This document shows positions 27,680 to 37,800 of a stretch of DNA of 64,000 bases, in pieces; the stretch's first letter is position 1; each line of letters starts with the position of its first letter. Under the pieces are notes generated by a model. That model did no database searches. It saw nothing but the letters and a program-made list of their open reading frames with translations, and was not told the origin of the DNA. The position numbers and the translations under genes were made by a program. Source of the stretch: Bacteroidales bacterium. Lineage in GTDB: Bacteria; Bacteroidota; Bacteroidia; Bacteroidales; FEN-979. The stretch is taken from contig JAUXWT010000011.1 of the NCBI GenBank assembly GCA_030681475.1, positions 62,001-126,000 on the forward strand. Reading direction: 5' to 3'.

Positions 27680-27713
27680 CAAAGGTTGTTCCCCGGGACA
27701 ACCTTTGTTTTTT
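27680..27713 (+). terminator. Rho-independent terminator
   Basis: CAAAGGTTGT (27680-27689) pairs with ACAACCTTTG (27698-27707) around an 8-base GC-rich loop and is followed by six T. It ends the Kelch gene transcript. Confidence 0.92.
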
Positions 27714-27760
27714 CAATCAGGCAGTTGTTATGTTGAATACACTGTGAAAACAAAATAAAC

Positions 27761-27791
27761 TTGACTTTTCCCCTAAATTGTTATATCTTTC
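27761..27791 (+). promoter_or_regulatory. Probable promoter of the S41 peptidase gene
   Basis: TTGAC (27761-27765) and TATCTTTC (27784-27791) are 18 bases apart. The latter differs from TAnnTTTG only in its last base. It lies downstream of the terminator and 66 bases before the start codon. Confidence 0.4.
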
Positions 27792-27857
27792 AGAGATTTT
27801 AAATCAATTGTTTTTTCAGCATTCTGCTCAACAGGGTTGACATATTATCCGGAAAAA

Positions 27858-30314
27858 ATGAAAAGATCATTACTATGCCTGCTCTTTTTCGCAACCATCT
27901 CAGTTGCCCTTACTCAAAACCTCACCTACAAGGAAAAATTATTTTACAGCTGCAAAGTCTGGGGGTTTGTCAAATATTACCATTCAGAAGTATCCACGTG
28001 CCAGGTAAACTGGGATAGTGTTCTTCTCAGCACATTTCCCATGATTAAAAGTGCAGTTTCCAACAACGATTATAACGAGGCGCTTGCCTCCATGTTAAAC
28101 GCAGCAGGCCCGATGGCACTTGCGGCCACCCCCCCTCCCGACACCCTGCCGCCGGAGCTGAAACGAAACCTCAACTTCGGATGGATCAACGACCCTGTAT
28201 TCCGGGATGATGTAAAAGTGATCCTCGATACGATCAAAAACAACTTCAGGCCCCATCCGATCTGCTGGGTAAATGATGGTAATAATAATACCGGCTGGCT
28301 GGCTTTCCCTTATGATGATCCGATGATTCACATCTTCGCTTACACAAACTATCCCACAGAATCCAACAGGTTGCTGCTTCTTTTCAAATACTGGAACGTC
28401 ATCAGGTATTTCAACCCGTACAATTATGTCCAGGATGTCCCATGGGATAGTACCTTTTCCCATAATGTATTATCCTTGGCCTCAGCCACTGATTACACTG
28501 CTTTTTTTAAAACGATAAAAAAAATAGCAGCGGGGTGCAATGATGCGCACGTTGAAGGATTGACCAGCAGCAGTATGTATAATATGTATGGCAATTACTG
28601 CCCGAAAATTATCTTAAGATATTCTCAAAGCAATTATATTGTTGTCAAGTCAGGTTATAGTGCTATTTCCAAAGGCGACATCCTTGTTTCCGTTGATGGA
28701 AAATCGACCACTCAGTGGGAAGACAGTCTTCGGCCCTATATCTCCGCAGGCAACCCATCCGTATTCAGAAGATTCATGTGTAAGAATCTGTTGAGTGGAG
28801 CACAAAATTCCCAGTTGCAGATTGGAATTAAAGACAGTTTGGGGAATGATCATTCTTTAACGGCAAAAAGATACTACAATATTTATGATAACTGGTTTTA
28901 CAATTATTATCCAAATGATACGCTTGGAAACGTCAAATGGAAAAAATGGAGTTGCAATGCAGGATATGTCAACATGGACAATTTAGAGTCCAATGAGGTT
29001 GCTTCTATGTACGACGCGCTAAAAAATACGACCTCTATCATTTTTGATATCCGGAATTATCCTTACAGTACAGCCTGGGATATCGCAGAATATTTGTACC
29101 CTGACCGGATGTGTTTCAGTAAATTGACTGAACCCAGTATAGTTTATCCCGGAACCTGTTCCTGGTATTATGATTCCCTTGGCCATAATGGCAATCCGGA
29201 TAGCTATTCCGGAAAAGTTATAATTTTATGCAACCAGGAGTCACTAAGCATGGCGGAGTATAGCTGCATGATACTGGGAGCCATGCCGAATTCCGTGATC
29301 GTGGGAAGCCAGACCGCAGGTACGGATGGTAATGTTTCCGCGTTCCAGCTTAGCCTGGATATTCAAACCGGGTTTACTTCTTTGGGTGTTTATTATCCGA
29401 ACGGCGACAGCACTGAGCGGATCGGGATCGTCCCCGACAGCCTTGTTTATATCACTCCTGAGGGGGTCAGACAGGGAAGGGATGAGGTACTGGAGAAAGC
29501 GCTCCAGGTTGCAGGATGCCTGGTGCCCATGCTTTCGGTCACTCCCGAAATACAGTATGTTGCCTTAACAGCCGGAACTGTAACTTTTACCTTGACTTCC
29601 AACACAAACTGGTCAGCGGTGAGCGATGCAGCATGGTGTACGGTGACGTCATCCGGAAGCGGGAACGGAAAGATCACGGCGAACTTTGGTGAAAACACAT
29701 CCGTGATTGCCCGGACAGCCACGATAACCGTTACAGCAATCGGTGTCAGCGCGGTTACCATCACTGTATTGCAGGCTGCCGTGTTGCCTGTACTCAGCGT
29801 TACGCCTTCCAACCAGGACGTGCCGGCAACCCCGGCAGGATCAACCACATTCAGTGTGGCTTCAAATACTTCATGGAATGTAAGCAGCGATCAGGGCTGG
29901 TGTTCCGTATCACCTCCCGGCATTGGAAACGGGACGATTGAGGCCGGTTATACTGAAAATGACACCTATCAACCCCGTATTGCTCAAATTCATGTGTCTG
30001 TTGCCGGTCTTCCGGAACAGATCATCACGATAACCCAGGCGAAATCAACCATCGGGATTGAAGAGCGCAGGGAAAGCGCTTACCGGGTCTTTCCAAATCC
30101 AACAAAAGGATTATTCCGGTTCATCCCGCCTGAAACTGAAAAGGGGACCCTGGACGTCCATGTGCAGGATTTAAATGGTTTGATAATCCTGCAAGGCCAA
30201 TTTAAAGGAGAAAAGGAATACGAGATCGATCTTTCCTCCGCAGCACGAGGCATCTACTTTATCACGATTAAAACCGTTAACAGCCTTACAGTTCAAAAAC
30301 TGATCATCGAATGA
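27858..30314 (+). CDS. Secreted S41 peptidase with two BACON domains and T9SS sorting domain
   Basis: The 818-residue protein starts with a signal peptide (MKRSLLCLLFF to ALTQ). An S41/tail-specific protease region covers about 230-550: a PDZ-like part (SKGDILVSVDGKSTTQW), FDIRNYPYS, the nucleophile segment CNQESLSMAEYS and VGSQTAGTDGN. Two BACON (Bacteroidota-associated carbohydrate-binding) domains follow (LSVTPEIQYV, LSVTPSNQDV, each about 85 residues), then a T9SS sorting domain with FPNPTKGLF. It would be a surface protease tethered to glycan or mucin-like material. The start was placed at MKRSLL because it gives a standard signal peptide. Confidence 0.88.
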   Translation: MKRSLLCLLFFATISVALTQNLTYKEKLFYSCKVWGFVKYYHSEVSTCQVNWDSVLLSTFPMIKSAVSNNDYNEALASMLNAAGPMALAATPPPDTLPPELKRNLNFGWINDPVFRDDVKVILDTIKNNFRPHPICWVNDGNNNTGWLAFPYDDPMIHIFAYTNYPTESNRLLLLFKYWNVIRYFNPYNYVQDVPWDSTFSHNVLSLASATDYTAFFKTIKKIAAGCNDAHVEGLTSSSMYNMYGNYCPKIILRYSQSNYIVVKSGYSAISKGDILVSVDGKSTTQWEDSLRPYISAGNPSVFRRFMCKNLLSGAQNSQLQIGIKDSLGNDHSLTAKRYYNIYDNWFYNYYPNDTLGNVKWKKWSCNAGYVNMDNLESNEVASMYDALKNTTSIIFDIRNYPYSTAWDIAEYLYPDRMCFSKLTEPSIVYPGTCSWYYDSLGHNGNPDSYSGKVIILCNQESLSMAEYSCMILGAMPNSVIVGSQTAGTDGNVSAFQLSLDIQTGFTSLGVYYPNGDSTERIGIVPDSLVYITPEGVRQGRDEVLEKALQVAGCLVPMLSVTPEIQYVALTAGTVTFTLTSNTNWSAVSDAAWCTVTSSGSGNGKITANFGENTSVIARTATITVTAIGVSAVTITVLQAAVLPVLSVTPSNQDVPATPAGSTTFSVASNTSWNVSSDQGWCSVSPPGIGNGTIEAGYTENDTYQPRIAQIHVSVAGLPEQIITITQAKSTIGIEERRESAYRVFPNPTKGLFRFIPPETEKGTLDVHVQDLNGLIILQGQFKGEKEYEIDLSSAARGIYFITIKTVNSLTVQKLIIE

Positions 30315-30373
30315 ACCACAGCAGATTTAAAGAACCTTTTGAGCCACAAATACAATCAAATAAGAAACCAATC

Positions 30374-31798
30374 ATGAAAAAGATATTATTATTCCTTTTA
30401 ATGTTGCAAGCCGCAACTTTTTTGCAGGCTCAATGGGAGCCTGATTTAAGACTTACCAATGATCCAGGCATTTCTCTGACTTCTATATATAATGCATGGT
30501 GTGTGGCCGCAAGTGGCGACACAGTACATGCTGTCTGGTACGACGATCGGAAAGGGAACCAGGAGATATACTATAAACGTTCAACAGATAGAGGCCTGAC
30601 CTGGGGGGAAGACACACGGTTAACCTATGCTTTAGGTAGTTCGACATTCCCATCTATTGCAGTATCCGGATCGCTTGTGCTTGTTACATGGTCTGACGAG
30701 CGCAGCGGTAAATCTGAAATATATAGTATACGTTCGACAAATGGGGGACTTGGCTGGGAAACAGAAGTACAGTTGACTTATGCTGATGTCAGGGCGTTAC
30801 GTTCCTCTGTTGTTATATCAGGCCTGGCAGTGCATATTGTATGGCATGACAATCGTGATGGTGTTTGGGCGATATATTACATCCGTTCTGATAATGGAGG
30901 GTTAACCTGGGGAGACGATACACGTTTGACATTTAACTCGACTTACTCTGTATCTCCTTCAATAGCAGTTTCCGGTGCTTTCTTACATATTGCCTGGCGT
31001 GAACAACGTGACGGCAATGATGAAATTTATTATAAGAACTCAACGGATGGCGGGCTGAGTTGGGGTGCAGATATGCGGTTGACAAATCATCTGACGGTCC
31101 AGGACCGTCCTTCCATATCCGTATCGGAATCGGTCGTTCATGTTGTATGGCGCGACTATCGTGATGGAGACACTGAAATATATTATGCCCGTTCGGCCGA
31201 CGGTGGTATCACCTGGGGAGCAAATACCAGGCTGACAAATTGCCCCGGGGATTCACAATCTCCATCGATAGCCGTGTCAGGAAATGCTGTACACGTTGTG
31301 TGGTACGACGACAGGGATATTTTACGCGAAATTTATTATAAACGTTCTGATGATGAAGGTCTGAACTGGAGTGCTGACACGCGGCTTACCTATGCATCGG
31401 GTGATCCGCAAGATCCTTCAATAGCTGTTTCAGGACCGGTTGTACATGTTGTCTGGACCGACTTGCGTGACGGGAACCAGGAGATTTATTATAAACGGGA
31501 TCCAACGGGTGGTTTTGCTACAGGAACAGATGACATGGTCTTAAATGATTCCGGTCAGGTGATAAGCCTTAGTCCAAATCCCGCATCAACCAGAATTCAT
31601 ATTCATTTCAATGGTTTTTTAAACCCACAGTCCATTCTTTTCATACGGAATATTCTTGGGGAAGCATTGTTGAGCAGGCAAATTCAGAGTGATGAAACGG
31701 TCATTGACATTTCCAACCTGCCAAACGGGATTTATTTTGTGGAAATAACACAAGACAAGAAACAAACCGTCATTAAAAAACTGATTATTCGTAAATAA
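30374..31798 (+). CDS. Seven-repeat BNR/Asp-box propeller protein with T9SS domain (copy 1)
   Basis: The 474-residue protein has a signal peptide (MKKILLFLL to LQAQW), then exactly seven repeats of about 52 residues with the pattern RLT...PSIAVSG..VHVVWxDxRDG.xEIYYKRS.DGGLTWG, where S-x-D-x-G-x-T-W is the Asp-box. A T9SS sorting domain closes it (LSPNPASTRI to KKLIIRK). This should fold into a seven-bladed beta-propeller on the cell surface. Catalytic residues of true sialidases (FRIP arginine triad) were not seen, so it is a sialidase-fold protein without evidence for that activity. The start MKKILLF was chosen over an upstream Met. It is the first of three tandem paralogues. Confidence 0.88.
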   Translation: MKKILLFLLMLQAATFLQAQWEPDLRLTNDPGISLTSIYNAWCVAASGDTVHAVWYDDRKGNQEIYYKRSTDRGLTWGEDTRLTYALGSSTFPSIAVSGSLVLVTWSDERSGKSEIYSIRSTNGGLGWETEVQLTYADVRALRSSVVISGLAVHIVWHDNRDGVWAIYYIRSDNGGLTWGDDTRLTFNSTYSVSPSIAVSGAFLHIAWREQRDGNDEIYYKNSTDGGLSWGADMRLTNHLTVQDRPSISVSESVVHVVWRDYRDGDTEIYYARSADGGITWGANTRLTNCPGDSQSPSIAVSGNAVHVVWYDDRDILREIYYKRSDDEGLNWSADTRLTYASGDPQDPSIAVSGPVVHVVWTDLRDGNQEIYYKRDPTGGFATGTDDMVLNDSGQVISLSPNPASTRIHIHFNGFLNPQSILFIRNILGEALLSRQIQSDETVIDISNLPNGIYFVEITQDKKQTVIKKLIIRK

Positions 31799-31818
31799 AA
31801 CGCAGTAAGAATCATGTT

Positions 31819-33261
31819 ATGAAGTTTATCATTTTGTTCATTGCATTATTGTTAACAGCTTCTTTATCCCAGGCACAGTGGGAGCCTGATGTGAGGTTGA
31901 CCAATAATCCTTTCACCTCTTATCTGTCAAGAAACACCAATGCAAAGGTTATTGCTGCGACTGGTGATACGATTCATGTTGTTTGGGCTGACGACCGTGA
32001 CGGGAATTATGAGATATACTATAAGCGGTCAACAGATAAAGGACTGAGTTGGGAAGCGGATGTGAGGCTGACAGACAGCGCGGGATGGTCATATGATCCT
32101 TCAGTAGCCGTTTCCGGATCAGTCGTACATGTTATGTGGTGTGACCGGCGCACTTTGTATCAGGGAATTTACTACAAACGGTCAGAAGACGGGGGATCAA
32201 CCTGGACTGCAGATATACGGCTGACGGTTTCTTTTAGTAATTCCGAATCACCTGCGTTGGTAATAGACGGTTTAATTATCCATGTTGTGTGGTATGATCT
32301 TCGTAATGGAACCGGTCTCGGATATGAGATATATTATAAGCGTTCAACAGATGGTGGATTAACCTGGGGCCCCGATACCCGTCTCACTTATGATCCTTCT
32401 TATTCCGGATACCCGGGGATAGTTGTATCGGGTTCTTTGGTGCATATTGTATGGGAGGACAACCGTGACGGGAACGGTCAGATTTATTACAAGCAATCAA
32501 ATGATAACGGCATCACCTGGGGACCTGATATAAGGCTGACGAATACCTCAACCAATTCATGGGATCCGTGTATTTCACTCAATGGGTCTGTTTTGCATGT
32601 TGTTTGGATGGACATGCGTGATGGATTGACCTATGAGATATATTACAACCGGTCAACTGACGGCGGTACTACCTGGAGTCCTGATACACGACTGACGAAT
32701 GACAATGGTAATTCAGGTTATCCAACGATGGCAGTATCCGGTTCAATACTGCATATTGTCTGGCAGGACACGCGTGATGGAGAATGGGAGATCTATTATA
32801 AACAATCAACAGATGCCGGGGTAACCTGGGGCGAAGATTTACGCCTGACCAATGCAAATGTGGATGCAGGGATGCCTTTTATTGCATTATCCGATTCCAT
32901 TGTGTATGTTATCTGGGAAGACCTGCGTGATGGAGGGGTGGAGGAGATATATTACAAGCGCAATCCCACGGGAAATATCCCGGTTGGAACAGGGAACGAT
33001 GTAGTGAAAAACAATTGGCTACGAACCAGCATTTGGCCGAACCCGGCATCCGGCCTGCTTCATCTGGATTTTGATACCTGGCCGCAGGAAAAGGCATTGC
33101 TCGGCATACGAAATCTTCTGGGGTATGAGGTGTTTAGAGGACAAATCGAGAATATGGGAACTATGGTTGATGTTTCCGGTCTGCAAAATGGACTTTACTT
33201 CGTGAACATTTCGACAGGAAATAAACAAACGGTCAGTAAAAAACTGATCATACTAAAATAA
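31819..33261 (+). CDS. Seven-repeat BNR/Asp-box propeller protein with T9SS domain (copy 2)
   Basis: This 480-residue protein starts with a signal peptide (MKFIILFIALL to SQAQW) and again holds seven Asp-box repeats with the same RLT / HVVWxDxRDG / YYKRSTDGG motifs, followed by a T9SS domain (WPNPASGLL, FVNISTGNKQTVSKKLIILK end). It is 20 bases from copy 1 and 17 bases from copy 3. The three are clearly duplicates, yet their repeats are not identical, so duplication is not recent. Function unknown; a surface adhesin or binding propeller is likely. Confidence 0.88.
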   Translation: MKFIILFIALLLTASLSQAQWEPDVRLTNNPFTSYLSRNTNAKVIAATGDTIHVVWADDRDGNYEIYYKRSTDKGLSWEADVRLTDSAGWSYDPSVAVSGSVVHVMWCDRRTLYQGIYYKRSEDGGSTWTADIRLTVSFSNSESPALVIDGLIIHVVWYDLRNGTGLGYEIYYKRSTDGGLTWGPDTRLTYDPSYSGYPGIVVSGSLVHIVWEDNRDGNGQIYYKQSNDNGITWGPDIRLTNTSTNSWDPCISLNGSVLHVVWMDMRDGLTYEIYYNRSTDGGTTWSPDTRLTNDNGNSGYPTMAVSGSILHIVWQDTRDGEWEIYYKQSTDAGVTWGEDLRLTNANVDAGMPFIALSDSIVYVIWEDLRDGGVEEIYYKRNPTGNIPVGTGNDVVKNNWLRTSIWPNPASGLLHLDFDTWPQEKALLGIRNLLGYEVFRGQIENMGTMVDVSGLQNGLYFVNISTGNKQTVSKKLIILK

Positions 33262-33278
33262 CCTGCAGGAAAATTATC

Positions 33279-34817
33279 ATGTGGCTGACTGCGAACTTTA
33301 ACTCGGGTAATGCAAATCGGAAATTTCCGGCATTTCCCGGGCATACTTCTCTAATAAAGATATCTCAATTTTTGGCTATTGTTACATTGTTCATGGCAAA
33401 TCCACTCCCGGCCCAGTGGAAGCCCGATAATAGACTTACAAATAATCCCGGCACTTCCTGGACATCTTTTAGCAATGCAAGGAATATCGCAGCAAGTGGG
33501 GACACTGTTCATTTTGTTTGGTATGACGATCGCAATGGGAACAATGAGATATATTACAAACGGTCAACAGATGGAGGATCAATATGGGGGGGCGATACAC
33601 GGTTAACCTATGCCCCCGGTAATTCATATGCCCCCACTATTATCGTATCCGGTTCAACCGTGCATGTTTTTTGGTGCGACATTCGTATTGCGGACACAAA
33701 TGAGGAGATTTTCTATAAGCGCTCTGAAGACGCAGGTACCACCTGGGGAAAGGATACCCGGCTTACTTTTGCTCCCTGGCATTCAGAATTTCCTTCCATT
33801 GCAATATCCGGTTCCGTGTTGCATCTTGTCTGGACCGATGTCCGTAATGAAATCGGGGATTATGAGAACTACTACAAACGCTCAACAGATGGAGGATTAA
33901 CCTGGGAACCCGATATCCGGCTGACAAATAACATTGCTTACTCGGGCTTTCCATGTGTGGCAGCATCCGGTCCTGCCGTTCATGTTGTATATGAAGATCA
34001 GCGGCATGGTACCGGTGAGATCTACTACAAACGTTCATTGGACGAGGGGAGAACCTGGGGATCTGAAACCCGGCTGACAAATGATCATGCCGAATCCTGG
34101 AATCCGTGTATTTCTGTGATCGGATCTACCGTGCATGTTGTCTGGAATGACAACAGGATTGGTAGCGCCTACGAGATCTATTACAAACGTTCAACAGACG
34201 GAGGTAAAACCTGGGGCACAGATACCCGGTTAACCAATGCACCTGGCGATTCTCAGGATCCCAATATCGCTGCATCCGAGTTAAATGTACATGTAGTTTG
34301 GTACGACGATCGCACAGGGAGCGAAGAGATATACTACAAAGGCTCAACCGAAGGCGGTTTGTCCTGGGGGGCTGATGTACAATTGACAAATGCCTCCGGT
34401 TATGCTGAAAATACTTCCATAGCAATATCCGGTTCCATGGTTCATATTGCCTGGATGGACTTTCGTAACGGGAATGATGAGGTATACTATAAACGGAACC
34501 CCACAGCCAATCTTCCAACCATTTCGGGAAGCGCATTGATTTTTGACACCACTCAGCAATTCAGCATTTACGCCAGTCAGGCAGCAACCTATTTGCAATT
34601 AAAATTAAAAACTGACACTAATCAGACTGCAGGAAAACCGGATATTAAAGGGAGCCTTACCATCTGGAATGATAAAGGAAAAAAAATGTTAACCAGGCAA
34701 ATTCATAATCATGTATCCGTCATTGATATTTCAGGTTTGCAGAACGGACTCTATTTCGCCGCAATAAAAACATTAAATAAACAACCGGTTAACACAAAAC
34801 TGATCATCCTGAAATAA
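33279..34817 (+). CDS. Seven-repeat BNR/Asp-box propeller protein, degenerate sorting domain (copy 3)
   Basis: The 512-residue protein also has seven Asp-box repeats. The N-terminal part before the hydrophobic core (QFLAIVTLFMANPLPAQW) is unusually long at about 32 residues, and no internal Met gives a shorter signal peptide, so the start is uncertain. At the C-terminus the usual YPNP motif of the T9SS domain is replaced by IYASQAATYLQL, while the final strands (GLYFAAIKTLN to KLIILK) are kept. Export by T9SS is therefore less certain than for copies 1 and 2. The kinase gene follows after 18 bases. Confidence 0.8.
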   Translation: MWLTANFNSGNANRKFPAFPGHTSLIKISQFLAIVTLFMANPLPAQWKPDNRLTNNPGTSWTSFSNARNIAASGDTVHFVWYDDRNGNNEIYYKRSTDGGSIWGGDTRLTYAPGNSYAPTIIVSGSTVHVFWCDIRIADTNEEIFYKRSEDAGTTWGKDTRLTFAPWHSEFPSIAISGSVLHLVWTDVRNEIGDYENYYKRSTDGGLTWEPDIRLTNNIAYSGFPCVAASGPAVHVVYEDQRHGTGEIYYKRSLDEGRTWGSETRLTNDHAESWNPCISVIGSTVHVVWNDNRIGSAYEIYYKRSTDGGKTWGTDTRLTNAPGDSQDPNIAASELNVHVVWYDDRTGSEEIYYKGSTEGGLSWGADVQLTNASGYAENTSIAISGSMVHIAWMDFRNGNDEVYYKRNPTANLPTISGSALIFDTTQQFSIYASQAATYLQLKLKTDTNQTAGKPDIKGSLTIWNDKGKKMLTRQIHNHVSVIDISGLQNGLYFAAIKTLNKQPVNTKLIILK

Positions 34818-34835
34818 ACTGCCAAACAAATTATC

Positions 34836-37800
34836 ATGCTGCAAACTGCAAACTGCAAACTATGGATTCCTGATTCATTTCCTTCACCGGGCTTTCGCTC
34901 ACTTCTGATCCTTGCGCTGCTGGCTGACTTAAACCTTTCAGCCCAGAATCCCTTTATCCAGCAAATTACTACGAATAACGGCCTGCCATCGAACGAAGTT
35001 TTCTATATTTTCCAGGACAGTAAAAAATTCATCTGGTTCGGGACACGGGGAGGTGTTGCCAAGTATGATGGCACCACGTTCAATAATTACAAAATGAAAG
35101 ACGGGTTAAGCCATGTTTCAGTGAATTGGATTAAAGAAGATGCATTTGGAAGGATTTGGTTTAGAAGCCCTGCCGGCAAGATTGATTTTTTTTATCAAAA
35201 TAAAATATTCAATGAAAAGAACACCATTTTTTTGGACTCCTTAAAACCTGTGCCGTATAATTTCTTCCAGGATGAAGACAGGACGATGTATTTTTATTCC
35301 CCGGCCATTGACATTAAAATCATGGCGCTGGACACCGGCCACAGAATTATCAGGTACCGGCCGAATACAGAAGGATTTAGAACATCAACCGGAAAAAACA
35401 TGCGGATATGGCAAATAAAAAAGGTAGCAACCGGTGAATTCCTGTTGTGGACAAACCGTGGCATTCTGAAAATAAGGAGCCTTGCCGATACATCTGTTCT
35501 TTCCTGTAAATATGATAAATATACTTTTGATAATTTATTCTTTTCAGATGATCAGACAGCTTTTTACACTTCAGACAATAATAAGACAGGATCTGTAAAA
35601 ATTTATGAGTTCCGGAATGAATTTCTGATCGATTCCCTGGAAGTATCTCTGAATTCAATCACATCTATATCATCTGTCATTGAAGACGATAATGGAATGT
35701 TATGGGTTGCCACAATTGACAAGGGTGTGTTTTGTATCATGAACAAAAAGATCATTTATCATTTTGAAATAAAACGAGCCAGGTCAATAATTCAGGACCA
35801 CGAGCATAATATCTGGATAGGTTCTAATGACGGAGTATTTAAGATCAGCCCTTTTTTCTTTCTTGGAAAACATTACGATAAAAGCCTGTTCAAAAGCCAG
35901 GGAATTAATAAATTATCTTCAAACCCCGGCAATGGTGTGTGGTGTGCCAATAAAGAAACGGTGTATTTGCTGAAGAACAATGAATTCTATCTCCTGGATT
36001 ATCAAAGCAATGGAGGTTTTTTTTCCAATATTTTAGGATTGAAAAATAATTGCATGATTATTGGTCAATTACTGTTTACAACTTGTGACTTTCACGCATT
36101 ATCAGGCCTGAGTATTGATCCAGTCACAAAAAAAGTGAACTATGAAAATGAATATTCTGCTTCTGCAACAATATCTTCAATTATATCCAATAAAGATGAA
36201 AGTGAATTTTTTACGTGCAGCGGTTCGAACGTGTTAACAATTCTATCTCCTGAAAAGAAATTTAAGATAATTAACAGATTGAATATTAGGGATGGGACTG
36301 CAACTATTTTCTATAATGCGCATAATCAAATTATTGTTAATGCCGTAACAAAAAATTATATCATTCTCAAAAAACGGAAGGTTCCTTGTAATGAACTGTC
36401 ACCCATTTTTGGCAAGGTGATATGCAACCATGCCATCATCAGCGATATTGCTGATCTGTACTGTACCGAAGACGACAGCATATACCTGGTAAAAAATAAA
36501 AAAATGATCAACCTGTCGCATTCTTTTGATTATCCGGTTGAGGTGGAAAGGAGAAGAATTGTATACCATGACTCTTCATTATACATGCCTACACTTGCAA
36601 ATATCTACATTTGCGATGATCCGTTAAACATCTTCAGGAATGAGCCTGTAAGACTGAAAATTTTAGATGTCAACTTTAACAACATCAATGACCTCCTTAT
36701 TAATAATGATTCATTATATATTGCTTCTGAAGACGGACTGACAGTTCTTCCGGAGGAAATGACCCGCAAAATCAAGACCCAGGTGCCGATACCCTATTTC
36801 AAGTCAGTACAGGTCAATGATAACGAGGCTGATCTTTCAGGGCTTGAGATTGTACTAACAGGAACCAACAAAATCAAATTCAGTTTCGGGGCGATAAATT
36901 ATTCCTCCACCCCGGTAATTTTTTCATACAAACTTCAGGGATTTGACAGCACATGGACAACCGGTTCAACCCATGAAATTGTATATTCTAACCTTCCCCG
37001 GGGAAACTATGTTTTCCTGGTCTTGGCAGAAAAACCGGCTTCTCCGCATTGCGATCCAATAGAATACCGTATCACCATCAAAGCAACATTCTGGCAACAC
37101 CCGCTTTTCTTCCTGTTCTTATCCCTATTATTTATAGGGTTGATCCCCCTGGTTATTATCCGGAGAAAAAATATCCAGATCAAACGCAGGGAACTTGACC
37201 ACCAACTGATCACCCTGGAGCAGAAGGCTTTGCAATCGATGATGAACCCGCATTTTATCTTCAATTCACTGGGGTCGATCCAGAGCTATCTCCTCCAGAA
37301 AAAATCGGGTGAAGCCGGCCTGTACCTTACACAGTTCGCCCGGCTGATCAGGCAGAACCTCAATGCCATCAACTCCGCCAGCATCAACCTCGATGAGGAG
37401 ATCGACCGTCTGACGAATTACCTCGATCTCGAGAAGATGCGGATGGAAAACAGGTTTGATTACAGCATCGAGGTGGCTGAAAATGTGAATGCGGAGGAGC
37501 TGCAGATCCCCTCCATGATCATTCAGCCCTTTGTTGAAAATGCCATCTGGCATGGGATCTCCTCCCTGAAAGACAGGGGTGAGATCGTGATCAGGTTCCA
37601 CAGGCACGACGACAGATCTCTGGAGGTGATTGTCGAAGACAACGGGATCGGCATGAAGCGATCGAATATGTTTTCTGAAAAACGCGAAAAACATTTGCAT
37701 CTCGGAATGGAAATGACCCGTAAAAGGCTTGATATTCTTGGCAGGAAGTTTTCAGTGAAGACCTGTCTTATTTTCTCGGAGATGTTCCCCGGCAACCCGA

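Noticed and set aside
30374-34817. Sialidase (neuraminidase) function for the BNR-repeat proteins
   Set aside because: Asp-boxes occur in many propellers. The sialidase arginine triad and FRIP motif were not found, so only the fold is claimed.
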